42,845 nucleotides of DNA from an uncultured Clostridia bacterium (GCA_944381275.1 CALWKO010000011.1:1-42845), one strand, 5' to 3'; shown: positions 1 to 8,975, counted from the stretch's first letter. Made by a program: numbers and translations. The notes: generated from the sequence alone by a model not told the origin.

Positions 1-791
1 TCGGGATTGGTGTAGACGCTCACGAACATAAACTCGTGCAGTTTGTTGGTCATCTCGTCGAAGAGGGGGGATTGCTTGATATAACCCTTCTCGTAGCTCG
101 TTTCCACCAGGTCGTATATCATGTTGTTTATGCGCACGCCCTTGCTGTGCCCCAGCACTTCCACGCAGTCTTTGGGCAGGTCGGATTCTGAAAGCACGCC
201 CGCGCATTCCGCGTCCTCTATGTCGTGATTTATGTAGGCGAATCTGTCTGCATATATCAAAAGTTTGCCTTCTAGGGTGGCAGGTGTATCAAAATAGCGG
301 TGGTTTGCTATGCCGTCGCGCACCTCCCAGGTAAGGTTCAGTCCCTTGCCGTCGCCTTCCAGCAGGTCCACCACGCGCAGGGAATGGCGGCTGTGGATAA
401 ATCCTCCTTTAATAAGGTTGTTCAGCACTCCTTCGCCCGCATGGCCGAATGGGGTATGCCCCAAATCGTGTCCCAGGCACATCGCCTCGGTGAGGTCCTC
501 GTTCAGGCGCAGGGCGCGAGCCATTGTGCGCGCTATCTGAGCCACTTCCAGCGTGTGAGTAAGGCGCGTGCGGTAATGGTCGCCCTCGGGCGAGAGGAAC
601 ACCTGCGTTTTGTGTTTAAGGCGGCGGAACGCCTTGCAATGAATTATCCTGTCGCGGTCGCGCTGATATTCCGTGCGCAAAGGGCAGGGCGGAATGGGGG
701 TCATCCTGCCCTTGGTGTCCTTCACGTGCTGAGCGTACTTGCTCAAATATCCTTCTTCCACAATCTGTAAATAAGCGTTTTTGTATTCCAT
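1..791 (-). CDS. dgt: dGTPase-like HD-domain triphosphohydrolase, 5' part (runs off left edge)
   Basis: Reading the minus strand from 791 gives an open frame of about 263 codons with no stop before the window edge, so the 3' end is missing. It begins [17 protein letters not shown] and contains [29 protein letters not shown] and [16 protein letters not shown], the histidine and aspartate pattern of the HD superfamily as found in deoxyguanosinetriphosphate triphosphohydrolases, which cleave dGTP to deoxyguanosine and triphosphate. An in-frame ATG two codons upstream (797) is an alternative start. There is no Shine-Dalgarno sequence, and a sigma-A promoter ends only 6 bp before the ATG, so the transcript may be leaderless. 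In many Clostridia dgt lies just upstream of dnaG in the same direction; here it is divergent. Family assignment is firm; true substrate specificity is inferred. Confidence 0.9.
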   Translation of the reverse strand, partial: MEYKNAYLQIVEEGYLSKYAQHVKDTKGRMTPIPPCPLRTEYQRDRDRIIHCKAFRRLKHKTQVFLSPEGDHYRTRLTHTLEVAQIARTMARALRLNEDLTEAMCLGHDLGHTPFGHAGEGVLNNLIKGGFIHSRHSLRVVDLLEGDGKGLNLTWEVRDGIANHRYFDTPATLEGKLLIYADRFAYINHDIEDAECAGVLSESDLPKDCVEVLGHSKGVRINNMIYDLVETSYEKGYIKQSPLFDEMTNKLHEFMFVSVYTNP

Positions 792-797
792 ATACAT

Positions 798-826
798 ATT
801 ATAGCAGTTTTTCTTCTTGAATACAA
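798..826 (-). promoter_or_regulatory. Sigma-A promoter of dgt
   Basis: On the minus strand, TTGTAT (821-826) and TATAAT (798-803) are separated by exactly 17 bp. The -10 is preceded by TGC, giving an extended -10. The expected start point, about 7 bp downstream, coincides with the ATG at 791. Confidence 0.75.
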
Positions 827-871
827 TACCCATTTTCAAAAAAGCGCAAGCTATCGTTATAAAAAATATAA

Positions 872-1111
872 ATACCTTTACCCAACCTCGTCCGAACACA
901 TTTTACAAATGTAATTGATTTTATTTGATATATGTTTTTTGTCGGTATTACTAGTTACCTGTAAAATGCTCGCTTTTAGCGAGGTGGATTTCGTTCAGTT
1001 TTGTGCGAGATGGCGCGCAGTTGTAGTACCTCCTACAACAAACGACATCTCGTGCAAAAATGGGCGGAAGGCACCCGCTTAAAGTGTTCGGGCGAGGTTG
1101 GGTAAAGGTAT
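872..1111. repeat. 240-bp inverted-repeat (MITE-like or structured RNA) element
   Basis: The outer ends are near-perfect inverted repeats of about 33 bp: the left arm from 872 begins ATACCTTTACCCAACCTCG, and the right arm ending at 1111 is its reverse complement with a few mismatches. Inside are a small hairpin CTCGC-TTTTA-GCGAG (969-983) and a longer imperfect hairpin (999-1059) with paired blocks GCGAGATG/CATCTCG and GTTGTAG/CTACAAC. AAAAAATA occurs just outside both ends (861-868, 1112-1119), a possible target-site duplication, although AT-rich low complexity makes this weak. There is no convincing ORF inside. It could be a non-autonomous mobile element or a folded RNA. The rest of 792-1199 shows only AT-rich sequence. 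Confidence 0.65.
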
Positions 1112-1199
1112 AAAAAATAAAGCAATTTCGTAAAGGGTTTTTCCGCCTTAGCGTCGTATATTATTATTAGAACGGAAAATTGCAAGGGCAAAGGAATTT

Positions 1200-2942
1200 A
1201 TGGCGGATAATTTTAAAGATTGGCTGGAAGAGTTAAAAAGCAGGGTAAACATCGTGGACGTGGTGGAAGGTTACGTCAGCTTGAACCGCAAGGGCGGCAA
1301 GTATTGGGCGTGCTGTCCTTTCCATCACGAAAAAACGCCCTCGTTTTCTGTGGATGAAGCGGGCATGTACTATTGCTTCGGCTGCCACAAGGGCGGCGAC
1401 GTGATAAGTTTCGTGCAGGACATCGAGCACACGGATTTTATGGGCGCGGTGTCTATCCTTGCGGCAAAGGCGGGCATGACCGTGCCCGAATTTTCCAAAA
1501 AAGGGGACAGCGCCGGCATAAGCAAGAGGAAGAGGGACAGGCTGTATAATCTCATGCGCGAGGCGGCGTCTTTTTACCACAAAGCGCTCATGAGCGACGC
1601 GGGCAAAGCCGCGCGCGGCTACCTCGACGGCAGGGGGATCACCCGCCCCACGCTCACTTCTTTCGGCTTGGGGTTTGCGCCCGGCAGCGGACTTATCGAC
1701 AGGCTGAGGGAGATGGGGTACAGCAACGACGAAATGCTCGACGCCGGCGTGGCGGGCACGAGCAAATCGGGCAGGCTTTACGACGTGCTCGGCGGCAGAC
1801 TGATCGTGCCGATAATAAACAACTTGAAGCAGGTCATCGCGTTCGGCGGCAGGGTGCTTGAAAAGGGCGAACAGCCCAAATACCGCAACACCAAGGAGAC
1901 TGTCATCTTCGACAAATCCAAGGAATTGTTCGGTCAGCACACGATAAAAAAGGCGATGATAGAAGGCGCGGTGGACAGCGTCATCATGGTGGAAGGGTAC
2001 ATGGACGTCATCTCCCTCTATCAAGCGGGGATAAAAAATTGCATGGCTTCCATGGGCACGGCGCTCACCGTGCAGCAATCCCGCCTGCTCAAGAGGTATG
2101 CGGACAAGGTGTATATCTCCTACGACGGCGACTTTGCCGGGCAAAAAGCCACCATGCGCGGGCTGGACATTCTATACGGAGAGGGACTCTCGGTAAAGGT
2201 GGTGTCCATCCCCGGCGGCAAGGACCCGGACGAGTATGTGCGCGAGTTCGGCAAGCGCGGATATATGGACTTGCTCTCGCAGGCAAAGCCGCTTTTTGAA
2301 TACAAGCTGGACAAGCTGGCGGAAGGCTACGACCTAAATGTGGCGGAAGACAGGGGCGCATACGTCGTGGAGGCGGTAAAGGTGCTCTATGAGCTGAAAA
2401 ACCCCGCGCAGGTGGAAGCGTATATGGATTACATATCCGCCAAGGCGGACATTCCCAAGCCCGTGCTCGTCAAGCAGTACGCTCAGGGCGCGGAGGCGGA
2501 AGCCCGCCCCATCCCCAAGCCGGAGCTTACCAGGAAGACGGGCAAGTACTATAACGCCATGCGTTTTGTGCTCTATTCGCTCTTCGGCGGGCAAGAGGGG
2601 GTGGAAGTGTCCGACCTTTCCCAATACATCACCGACGCAGACCACAAGGCGATATATGTGGAGTACTGCCGCATAAAGTCCATCAAGGAGCCTACCTTGG
2701 ACGATCTGCAAGCCATGGCGGAGGAATACCCGGAGGTGGAGGAGATCTTCCGCGAGGGCAAGCGGGTGACGGAAGAGCAGGCGCCGCAGGTGTTTGCGGA
2801 CTGCATGCGTTCGTTGGAAAAGGAGAAGAACAGGCGCGAGATAATCGCCCTAACCAAGCAGATAGACGAGGAAAAAGATCCCGTAAAACGCGATTTGCTC
2901 TTAGCGCATTACGCGGAATTGACGGCAAAAAATAAAAAATAA
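1200..2942 (+). CDS. dnaG: DNA primase DnaG
   Basis: A 580-aa primase that makes RNA primers for the replication fork together with the replicative helicase. The N-terminal CHC2 zinc-binding domain shows [12 protein letters not shown] followed by [11 protein letters not shown]; the likely ligands are C39, H42, C59 and C62. The central TOPRIM catalytic part (about residues 258-345) has [16 protein letters not shown] with the catalytic Glu and [13 protein letters not shown] with the DxD metal-binding pair. The C-terminal third is the variable helicase-interaction region. Length is normal for Firmicutes. The ATG at 1200 follows AAAGGA at good spacing. rpoD begins 16 bp after the stop, the classic dnaG-rpoD macrooperon arrangement. 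Confidence 0.97.
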   Translation: MADNFKDWLEELKSRVNIVDVVEGYVSLNRKGGKYWACCPFHHEKTPSFSVDEAGMYYCFGCHKGGDVISFVQDIEHTDFMGAVSILAAKAGMTVPEFSKKGDSAGISKRKRDRLYNLMREAASFYHKALMSDAGKAARGYLDGRGITRPTLTSFGLGFAPGSGLIDRLREMGYSNDEMLDAGVAGTSKSGRLYDVLGGRLIVPIINNLKQVIAFGGRVLEKGEQPKYRNTKETVIFDKSKELFGQHTIKKAMIEGAVDSVIMVEGYMDVISLYQAGIKNCMASMGTALTVQQSRLLKRYADKVYISYDGDFAGQKATMRGLDILYGEGLSVKVVSIPGGKDPDEYVREFGKRGYMDLLSQAKPLFEYKLDKLAEGYDLNVAEDRGAYVVEAVKVLYELKNPAQVEAYMDYISAKADIPKPVLVKQYAQGAEAEARPIPKPELTRKTGKYYNAMRFVLYSLFGGQEGVEVSDLSQYITDADHKAIYVEYCRIKSIKEPTLDDLQAMAEEYPEVEEIFREGKRVTEEQAPQVFADCMRSLEKEKNRREIIALTKQIDEEKDPVKRDLLLAHYAELTAKNKK

Positions 2943-2958
2943 TTACATCGGAGGAGCT

Positions 2959-4146
2959 ATGAAAGAAGAAAAAGACATGAACGAAATCCCCGAAGAAGTC
3001 AGGATATTGCAGGGGCTGGACGAACAGCCTCAGCCCGCCGCCGCTCAAAACGGCGACGATGACGAGGAGAAGGCAGGCAAGCGCAAAGCCAGGATAGAAG
3101 CGGAAATAAACCGCCTCGCCGCGTCCGCCAAGGACGGGAAGATGAAGGAGAGCGAGCTCAACGACAAGCTGGAAAAGTTCGGACTTTCCATAGATAAGTA
3201 CGGGCTCACCGTGCAGGAGCTTGCGGACATATACAAGGCTCTTGAAGACATGGGCATCGTCATCGAGCAGAGCTCTCCCGCCGAAGTTTACGACATCTCC
3301 GACGGGCTGGAAGCCGCCACCGACGATTCGGTGAAGATGTATTTGAAGGACATCGGCACCGTGGCGCTGCTCACTCCCGACGAAGAGCGCGACCTCGCCC
3401 GCAGAATGGCGGAAGGGGACGAGAGCGCCAAAAAGAGGCTCTCCGAAGCCAACCTGCGCCTCGTCGTTTCCATCGCCAAGAGGTATGTGGGCAGGGGCAT
3501 GCAGTTCCTCGACCTCATCCAGGAGGGCAATATGGGACTTTTGAAGGCGGTGGAGAAGTTCGACTACACCAAGGGCTTCAAGTTCTCCACTTACGCCACT
3601 TGGTGGATAAGGCAGTCCATCACCCGCGCCATAGCCGACCAGGCTCGCACCATCCGCATCCCCGTACATATGGTGGAAACGATCAACAAGACGGGCAGGG
3701 TATCCCGTCAGCTACTGCAAAAGCTGGGCAGAGAGCCTTCCCCCGCCGAGATAGCCGCGGAGATGGGCATCCCCGTGGAAAAGGTCATCGAGATTCAAAA
3801 GATAGCGCAAGATCCCGTGTCCTTGGAAACGCCTATCGGCGAGGAAGAGGACAGCCACTTGGGCGACTTTTTGGAGGACGACAAGGCGGCTTCCCCTTCA
3901 GACAGGGCAGAGGCGAAGATGCTGCGCGAACAGCTCCTTCAAGTGCTCGACACCCTCACTCCCCGTGAAAACGAGGTCATCCGCAAGCGTTACGGTTTGG
4001 ACGATTCCCGCCCCAAGACGCTGGAAGAAGTGGGCAAGGAGTTCGACGTCACGCGTGAAAGGATCAGGCAGATAGAAGCCAAGGCGCTGCGCAAGCTGCG
4101 TCACCCCAACCGCACCAAAAAACTTAAAGATTTCATCAATAAGTAA
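2959..4146 (+). CDS. rpoD: RNA polymerase primary sigma factor RpoD (sigma-A)
   Basis: A 395-aa sigma-70 group 1 factor that directs RNA polymerase to housekeeping promoters. An acidic N-terminal region 1.1 is followed from about residue 150 by region 2, including [20 protein letters not shown], the -10 recognition/melting segment [20 protein letters not shown], and the region 3 start [16 protein letters not shown]. Region 4 has [14 protein letters not shown] and the helix-turn-helix [20 protein letters not shown] that reads the -35 box. The start follows GGAGGAG. Its stop overlaps the trmK start by one base (TAATG), implying translational coupling. Sigma-A type promoters recognised elsewhere in the window match its expected specificity. 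Confidence 0.98.
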   Translation: MKEEKDMNEIPEEVRILQGLDEQPQPAAAQNGDDDEEKAGKRKARIEAEINRLAASAKDGKMKESELNDKLEKFGLSIDKYGLTVQELADIYKALEDMGIVIEQSSPAEVYDISDGLEAATDDSVKMYLKDIGTVALLTPDEERDLARRMAEGDESAKKRLSEANLRLVVSIAKRYVGRGMQFLDLIQEGNMGLLKAVEKFDYTKGFKFSTYATWWIRQSITRAIADQARTIRIPVHMVETINKTGRVSRQLLQKLGREPSPAEIAAEMGIPVEKVIEIQKIAQDPVSLETPIGEEEDSHLGDFLEDDKAASPSDRAEAKMLREQLLQVLDTLTPRENEVIRKRYGLDDSRPKTLEEVGKEFDVTRERIRQIEAKALRKLRHPNRTKKLKDFINK

Positions 4147-4802
4147 TGGACAAGCGGCTGGAGAGCATTTTGAGCCATGTGAGCGCGAACGTGCTCGCCG
4201 ACATCGGCTGCGATCACGGAAAAGTGGCGGTATATGCCGTTTTGCGCGGACTTGCCAAAAGGGCGATCGCGGCGGACATCTCGGAAGAGAGCTTGAAAAA
4301 AGCGCGCGCTCTGGCGGCGGAAACGGGCGCGGAGGGCATTGAATTCCGCGTGGGCGACGGCATGAAGGTGCTCAAAGCAAACGAAGCGGACAACGTGGTC
4401 ATCGCGGGCATGGGCGCCAGGGAGATAAAAAAGATCCTCTCCCAAGCGCCCGAAACGGACGCCAAGTTCATCCTCGTCCCCCACGACGACGCGCCCATCC
4501 TGCGCGAATACCTCGCCCAAAGCGGCTATGAAAAGAGCAGTGACAGGATAGTAAAGGCGGGCGGCAAGTTTTACCCCGTGATAGTGTGCAAAAAAACGGG
4601 CAAGCCCTACCGTATAAGCGTGGAAGAGAGCTTGTACGGCACCTCTGCGGAAGATGAAGATTGCGTGGCTTACGCGCGCCAAAGGCTCGCCGTACTGCAA
4701 AAAATATGTTCGTCCATAAAAGAGGGCGACGCGCGTATAGTAGTGCCGCTCGCACATCTGCATACCACCTGCGAGCTGCTTAGGAGAGTAAATGAAAATT
4801 AA
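4146..4802 (+). CDS. trmK: tRNA (adenine-22-N1)-methyltransferase TrmK
   Basis: A 218-aa class I SAM-dependent methyltransferase matching the TrmK/YqfN family, which forms m1A at position 22 of tRNA in Gram-positive bacteria. The SAM-binding motif is LADIGCDHGKVAVYAV near the N-terminus; AADISEESLKKARALA is the acidic loop after strand 2; VVIAGMGAREI is the family-typical motif IV region, followed by ILVPHDDAPILREYL. Length matches the family. It begins inside the rpoD stop and overlaps the next gene by 11 bp. The neighbours on both sides follow the B. subtilis order sigA region-yqfN-yqfO, which supports the call. Confidence 0.92.
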   Translation: MDKRLESILSHVSANVLADIGCDHGKVAVYAVLRGLAKRAIAADISEESLKKARALAAETGAEGIEFRVGDGMKVLKANEADNVVIAGMGAREIKKILSQAPETDAKFILVPHDDAPILREYLAQSGYEKSSDRIVKAGGKFYPVIVCKKTGKPYRISVEESLYGTSAEDEDCVAYARQRLAVLQKICSSIKEGDARIVVPLAHLHTTCELLRRVNEN

Positions 4803-5556
4803 GGAAATTATCAAAATTGTGGAAGGTTATGCTCCGCTTGAATTGCAGGCGGAATTCGACAACAGCGGCATGCAGGTGTGCTTTGAAGAAGACGACGTGC
4901 GCGGCGTTCTGCTGTGCGTGGACGTGACCCCCGCGGTGATAGACGAGGCTGTTTCAAAGGGCGCGAATATGGTGATCTCTCACCACCCCGTGCTCTTTCA
5001 CCCGGTGAAGAAGATAGTCGACGGCGGCTTTATTTCCGACATCATCTTAAAGGCGGCTGCGGCTCGCGTGAGCATTTACAGCGCGCACACCAACCTCGAC
5101 TGCGTGCTGGGCGGGCTCAACGACTTCCTCGCCGGCGCGCTCGGCATAGACGTGGACATCGAGCGGGCGGGCGAGGGCGAATACTACCGCATAGGCACGG
5201 TGCACGGCTCGCTTACCTTCGGTCAATTTGCCGCAAACGTAGAACGCGCTGTGGGCGCAAAGGTGCGCACCATCGGCAACAAGGATAAAGTGGTGGCAGA
5301 GGCGCTCGTATCCACGGGCGCGGGCGGCGGCGACAGGGAGATGTTCTCCATGTGCATGCACGGCGGCGCGGACGTGGTGATAACGGCGGAAGTCAAGCAC
5401 GACGTGGCGGTCGCGTGCGCCGCGGCGGGACTTTGCGTGATAGAGCTCACCCACTACGACAGCGAAAAATGCGCCAGGAACATATTGGCGGGACTGCTCG
5501 GCAGCAAGGGCGTGGATTGCCTGTTTGCAAGCGAGCAAAGCCCTTATAACGAATAA
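4792..5556 (+). CDS. Nif3-like dinuclear metal centre protein (YqfO family)
   Basis: A 254-aa member of the Nif3/GTP cyclohydrolase I type 2-like family, toroidal hexamers with a two-metal centre in each subunit. Metal-binding segments are visible: MVISHHPVLFHPVK (His pair), YSAHTNLDCVLGGLND, and LTHYDSEKCA near the C-terminus. It lacks the PII-like insertion domain of the longer B. subtilis YqfO, so it is the short form. The cellular role of the family is not settled. The start follows GGAG within the end of trmK. Always being next to trmK in Firmicutes suggests a shared, unproven connection to tRNA or metal metabolism. Confidence 0.9.
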   Translation: MKIKEIIKIVEGYAPLELQAEFDNSGMQVCFEEDDVRGVLLCVDVTPAVIDEAVSKGANMVISHHPVLFHPVKKIVDGGFISDIILKAAAARVSIYSAHTNLDCVLGGLNDFLAGALGIDVDIERAGEGEYYRIGTVHGSLTFGQFAANVERAVGAKVRTIGNKDKVVAEALVSTGAGGGDREMFSMCMHGGADVVITAEVKHDVAVACAAAGLCVIELTHYDSEKCARNILAGLLGSKGVDCLFASEQSPYNE

Positions 5557-5569
5557 AAGGAGTAGGAAA

Positions 5570-6271
5570 ATGGAACTTAAAGATATGCTGGAATATCAAG
5601 AACTCGACAGGAAGTACTTTGTGCTGGAAAAAAAGCTGCGCGAAAGCGACGAGCTTAAAAACGCCAACAAGGTTCAGGCGGCGTTCAAGCAATCGCAGGA
5701 CGCCATTGTGAGTTTGAGCAGCAAGGCGCAGCAGAGGCTGGACGCCTTGACGCGTTTGCAGGAAAAATATCAGCGCGCGGTGCGCGAGCTGGAAGAGCTC
5801 ACCTCCGAAAGCGGCAACATAGAAGAGTTAAGGGAGGCGGACTTTTACGATAAGCGCCTTGCGGAGATAGACAAGGTCTTGGAAGGGCTGGAAAAGGAGA
5901 TAATCGCTGCGGGCGACGATTTAAAGTCCCTCTCCGGCGCCATCTCCCGCGAACAGCAGCAGCAACAGCAATTAAAGGCGCAATACGCCGCCGCCAAGAA
6001 GAAGTACGACGCGCTCAAACTCTCCATCCAAAAGGAGGCGTATCCTTACGTGAAACAGATGGAGCCTTTAAAGGCGAACATAGACCCCGCCCTTATGGAA
6101 CGCTACTTGCGCGTGAGGAATAACAGGAAGATGCCCGTGCTCGTACCCTACACGGCGAGCGGCGGCTGCGGCGGCTGCATGATGGAACTCTCCGAAAGTG
6201 AAAAGGGCAAACTTGCGGCAAGCGGCATATGCGAATGCCCCAACTGCGGCAGGTTGGTATATAAGGTATGA
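5570..6271 (+). CDS. Coiled-coil protein with C-terminal zinc ribbon (DUF164/C4 type)
   Basis: A 233-aa protein. Residues 1 to about 180 are heptad-rich, charged, predicted coiled coil, including a Gln-run (EQQQQQQL). The end holds a zinc ribbon: CGGCM, then CECPNCGR, giving CxxC and CxxC pairs for one Zn. This architecture is the C4-type zinc ribbon family often found beside nif3-like genes; a nucleic-acid-binding role has been proposed but the function is unknown. The ATG at 5570 is chosen because it follows AAAGGAG; an upstream in-frame start lies inside the previous gene and has no ribosome site. Stop and next start overlap (ATGA). Confidence 0.85.
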   Translation: MELKDMLEYQELDRKYFVLEKKLRESDELKNANKVQAAFKQSQDAIVSLSSKAQQRLDALTRLQEKYQRAVRELEELTSESGNIEELREADFYDKRLAEIDKVLEGLEKEIIAAGDDLKSLSGAISREQQQQQQLKAQYAAAKKKYDALKLSIQKEAYPYVKQMEPLKANIDPALMERYLRVRNNRKMPVLVPYTASGGCGGCMMELSESEKGKLAASGICECPNCGRLVYKV

Positions 6272-7065
6272 TAAAACACGAACGCTGGCACATTGCCGTC
6301 GCCTTCGGCGTGGGCGCGGTCCTCATCGTCGCCCCCGTCGTGCTTGTGGCGGTGCTCTACGCGCTTGACAAGATGGAACCCAGGTGGTATATGTACCTCA
6401 TCTTTATCCCCGTGGGCATATTCTCGGTGGTGCGCGGCTTTATGTTCCTTGTCGATAACCGCAACATCAAGATGCTGCAAACGCAAGGGGTGAAGGTCAA
6501 GGGCAAATACCTCAGCCACGGCAACAACCACGGCGACCGCAATCCCGTATACTACGTCCGTTACAGCTTCGAGGACGAAAACGGGCAGACGGTTCTCGCC
6601 ACCTCTCCCGCCCAATACACCTGGGAACAGGCGCTCGCCTTCCGCGCGGCGCAGGAGTTCACAGTGCTGTATAAAAACGGCAAATACATGATAGGGGAGG
6701 ACGCCGCCCGTCTGTTCGAAAAGCACTTCGACGACGTCACCAAGCTGAAGCAGGCGTATAACGAAGCCTTCAACATCGTCTACCGCGATATGATAGAGGA
6801 AGCTCAAGCGCAGATGAATCGCAGAACGGGCGCCGCACAAGGGGATGAATCGCAAGGCGAACAAGCTCAAGAGGGCGAAGCGCAAGGCGAGCAAGCTCAA
6901 GCGGGCGAGGAACCTCGGGAAGAAGCGGAACAAGCGGCAGCGGAGCAGGCGCAAGAGCCTTTGCAGGGCGAAGGCGAGCAGGGCGAAGAAACTCGCGAGC
7001 AAGAGGGCGCCGATCAAGAGGGCGAAGGCGGGCAAGATACCTCTCCGCCGAAAGGTGAAGAATAA
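6268..7065 (+). CDS. Membrane protein with DUF3592-like domain and acidic repetitive tail
   Basis: A 265-aa protein of unknown function. Two hydrophobic helices lie near residues 10-32 and 40-60, followed by a soluble beta-rich stretch (VKVKGKYLSHGNN, VYYVRYSFEDENGQ, FTVLYKNGKYMIGED) resembling DUF3592-type domains. From about residue 180 the sequence becomes a low-complexity Glu/Gln/Gly/Ala tail with imperfect GEQAQ and GEAQ repeats, strongly acidic and probably disordered. It is translationally coupled to the zinc-ribbon gene (ATGA overlap) and is the last gene of the dnaG operon. The tail is built from repeated GAGCAAGC/GGGCGAAG words and probably varies in length between strains. Confidence 0.7.
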   Translation: MIKHERWHIAVAFGVGAVLIVAPVVLVAVLYALDKMEPRWYMYLIFIPVGIFSVVRGFMFLVDNRNIKMLQTQGVKVKGKYLSHGNNHGDRNPVYYVRYSFEDENGQTVLATSPAQYTWEQALAFRAAQEFTVLYKNGKYMIGEDAARLFEKHFDDVTKLKQAYNEAFNIVYRDMIEEAQAQMNRRTGAAQGDESQGEQAQEGEAQGEQAQAGEEPREEAEQAAAEQAQEPLQGEGEQGEETREQEGADQEGEGGQDTSPPKGEE

Positions 7066-7080
7066 CAAGAGTAAAATATG

Positions 7081-7128
7081 GACAAAACGGCGCCGATTCA
7101 TATAAATATCCGTTTTGTCAACAAAACG
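7081..7128 (+). other. Alternative hairpins downstream of the dnaG operon
   Basis: GACAAAACGG (7081-7090) can pair with CCGTTTTGTC (7110-7119), while CGTTTTGT (7111-7118) can instead pair with ACAAAACG (7121-7128). The two folds are mutually exclusive. There is no T-run, so this is not a standard terminator; it may be an mRNA 3'-end structure or part of a regulatory switch before pit. Confidence 0.4.
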
Positions 7129-7226
7129 CAAGGCGCAGCAATATGCCGAAAAGTACATAATATATTCTTATTTTATGTATTATAATAATTATTTTTGCGC
7201 AAATTGCGTTATTATCCATAACCGCG

Positions 7227-7255
7227 TTGCAATCTTTTATAAAACGCATTAATAT
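7227..7255 (+). promoter_or_regulatory. Sigma-A promoter of pit
   Basis: TTGCAA (7227-7232), 17-bp spacer, TAATAT (7250-7255). The start point is expected about 7 bp later, leaving a leader of only 6-8 nt before the ATG at 7269. No Shine-Dalgarno sequence fits in that space. Confidence 0.65.
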
Positions 7256-7268
7256 GGAATAAAAAGAC

Positions 7269-8324
7269 ATGAGCACATATGCGATAGTTATACTTGTCAT
7301 GGCGGTGGCTTACACCTTTTACATGGGTTATTCAGACGGATCTAACGCCGTGGCGACCTGTGTGGCTTCGCACTCGCTCAAACCGTATACGGCTATATTC
7401 GTGTCCGCCGTGTGCAAATTCGTAACGCCCTTGCTCCTTTGTTATCTCATCGACAGCTACGGCGTTGCGGTCACCGTGGCTAGCTTGATAGATTCCGCCG
7501 CGCTTGCCAACGTTTCAAGCGAACTTGCCGGGTTTATCTTCCTGCTCTCCACCATGATCTCCGCGCTCCTGTGGTCGGGCGTTTCGGCGATCTTCAACGT
7601 GCCCAACTCCACTTCCCACACTCTGCTGGGCGGCTTGGTGGGGGCGGGCGCCGTCACCTTCGGCTTGGGCGCGATAGATTGGAATGCCGTGGGCATAAAG
7701 GTCATCTTGATGGTGTTCCTTGCGCCCGTCATCTGCATGAGCTTGGGCTTTTTATTGGAAAAGGCAATGGTGCGCCTCACTTCCTATCTCACCCGCTCGG
7801 CGGAAGCGCTCTTCAAGGGCGCGCAGGTGGTGAATATGATGGTGCTCTCCGGCGCCATCTCCTTGAATAACACGCAAAAAGGCTTGGGCGTATACCTGCT
7901 CGCCGTGGTGCTCACGGGCAGCGGCGTTTCAAATACCACCCAGGCGGCGGGGGAACTCCCCGTTTGGATAGTGATAATCTTTTGCGCCGCAATCGCCCTG
8001 GGACTGCTCACGGGCGGCTTCCGCCTCATCTATGCGATAGGCAAAAAGCTGTTCAGCTTAAACCTTATGCAATCTTATGTGGCGCAGACCTCGTCCATGG
8101 CGGTGAGCGTGCTCTCCACCGTGTTCGGCATCCCCATCTCCACGGGGCAGGTGATGACGTCCAGCATCATCGGCGTGGGCATGGCTCAGCGCGTAAGGGG
8201 CGTGCGTTGGACTAGGGCGATAAAAATATTCACGGGGTGGATAATCACTTTCCCCGTGGCAATGGGCGTGGGCGCGGCGATCTGCGCGCTGCTCAACGTG
8301 ATAATACCGGGAGGACTATTGTAA
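7269..8324 (+). CDS. pit: Low-affinity inorganic phosphate transporter, Pit family
   Basis: A 351-aa polytopic membrane protein of the PiT (PF01384) family, which carries phosphate, usually as a metal-phosphate complex, using an ion gradient. The two inverted signature repeats are visible: GYSDGSNAVATCVASHSL in the first half, and NVPNSTSHTLLGGLVGAG with FGIPISTGQVMTSSIIGVG as the re-entrant STxx segments. The first signature reads SDGSNA instead of the more usual NDGANA, a mild variant. It is paired with the DUF47 gene through a TAATG overlap, the usual pit-DUF47 operon. Its start lacks a ribosome site (see promoter). Confidence 0.93.
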   Translation: MSTYAIVILVMAVAYTFYMGYSDGSNAVATCVASHSLKPYTAIFVSAVCKFVTPLLLCYLIDSYGVAVTVASLIDSAALANVSSELAGFIFLLSTMISALLWSGVSAIFNVPNSTSHTLLGGLVGAGAVTFGLGAIDWNAVGIKVILMVFLAPVICMSLGFLLEKAMVRLTSYLTRSAEALFKGAQVVNMMVLSGAISLNNTQKGLGVYLLAVVLTGSGVSNTTQAAGELPVWIVIIFCAAIALGLLTGGFRLIYAIGKKLFSLNLMQSYVAQTSSMAVSVLSTVFGIPISTGQVMTSSIIGVGMAQRVRGVRWTRAIKIFTGWIITFPVAMGVGAAICALLNVIIPGGLL

Positions 8325-8920
8325 TGAAATTTTTCCGCAAGAGCATCAACTTTTATCATCTTCTCACTTCTCAATGCGAGAGCATGTCCGAAGGGTTGAC
8401 CGCTCTTTACAATTATTGCGTGACCAAGGAAGAATCCTTTGCCGACCAAGTGGTGAAGATAGAAGAAGACGGCGACATGCGCCGCCGCATCCTCATCGAC
8501 GAACTCAACCGCACCTTCATCACCCCAATTGAGCGCAAGGATATATTCAACCTCTCCCGCCAAATAGATGAGATTTTGGACTACGCCAAAGCCACCATCG
8601 ACGAGCTGCGCCTCTTCCGCATCCTTCCCGACGAAGCCATGACGGATATGGTCGGCATCCTCGTGGACATCTGCAAGCACATCACCCGCGCCGTAGAGAA
8701 CATGGAACATCACCCCGCCATCGCCAAGGACGAAGCCATCAAGGTGAAGGGGCTGGAAAACAAAGTGGGCAACCACTATTACCGCGCACTCGCCGCACTC
8801 TTTGACCAAGACGATATGCACCTCGTCTTCAAGTACCGCGAAGTCTACCGCCACCTAAATACTACGTCGGATGTAGCCGACGTTGCCATGGACTCGCTGC
8901 TGGATGTATTAATGCAGTAG
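8324..8920 (+). CDS. DUF47 (PhoU-like) Pit accessory protein
   Basis: A 198-aa all-helical protein of the DUF47/TIGR00153 family, distantly related to PhoU. The N-terminus is MKFFRKSINFYHLL, followed by the characteristic NRTFITPIERKDIFNLSRQI segment and DYAKATIDELRLF, and closing with FKYREVYRHLNTTSDVAD. Such proteins are nearly always encoded next to pit and are thought to modulate phosphate uptake. The ATG at 8324 shares a base with the pit stop codon, so translation is coupled. A hairpin, GCAGTA to TACTGC (about 8914-8936), spans the stop codon and could help end the message, but it has no T-tract. Confidence 0.9.
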   Translation: MKFFRKSINFYHLLTSQCESMSEGLTALYNYCVTKEESFADQVVKIEEDGDMRRRILIDELNRTFITPIERKDIFNLSRQIDEILDYAKATIDELRLFRILPDEAMTDMVGILVDICKHITRAVENMEHHPAIAKDEAIKVKGLENKVGNHYYRALAALFDQDDMHLVFKYREVYRHLNTTSDVADVAMDSLLDVLMQ

Positions 8921-8975
8921 AAAATATTTTTACTGCTCGCGGGCGCTCCATATAAGCCGCAGATATACTCGGCAA

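Noticed and set aside
2692-3669. 325-codon open frame antisense to dnaG/rpoD
   Set aside because: Spans two well-defined genes on the opposite strand and shows no family motif.
7078-7185. 35-codon ORF after the membrane protein gene
   Set aside because: No ribosome site, AT-rich second half, and it lies across the hairpin structures.
8914-8937. Terminator after DUF47 gene
   Set aside because: The GCAGTA/TACTGC hairpin spans the stop codon but has no T-tract; noted only under the gene.
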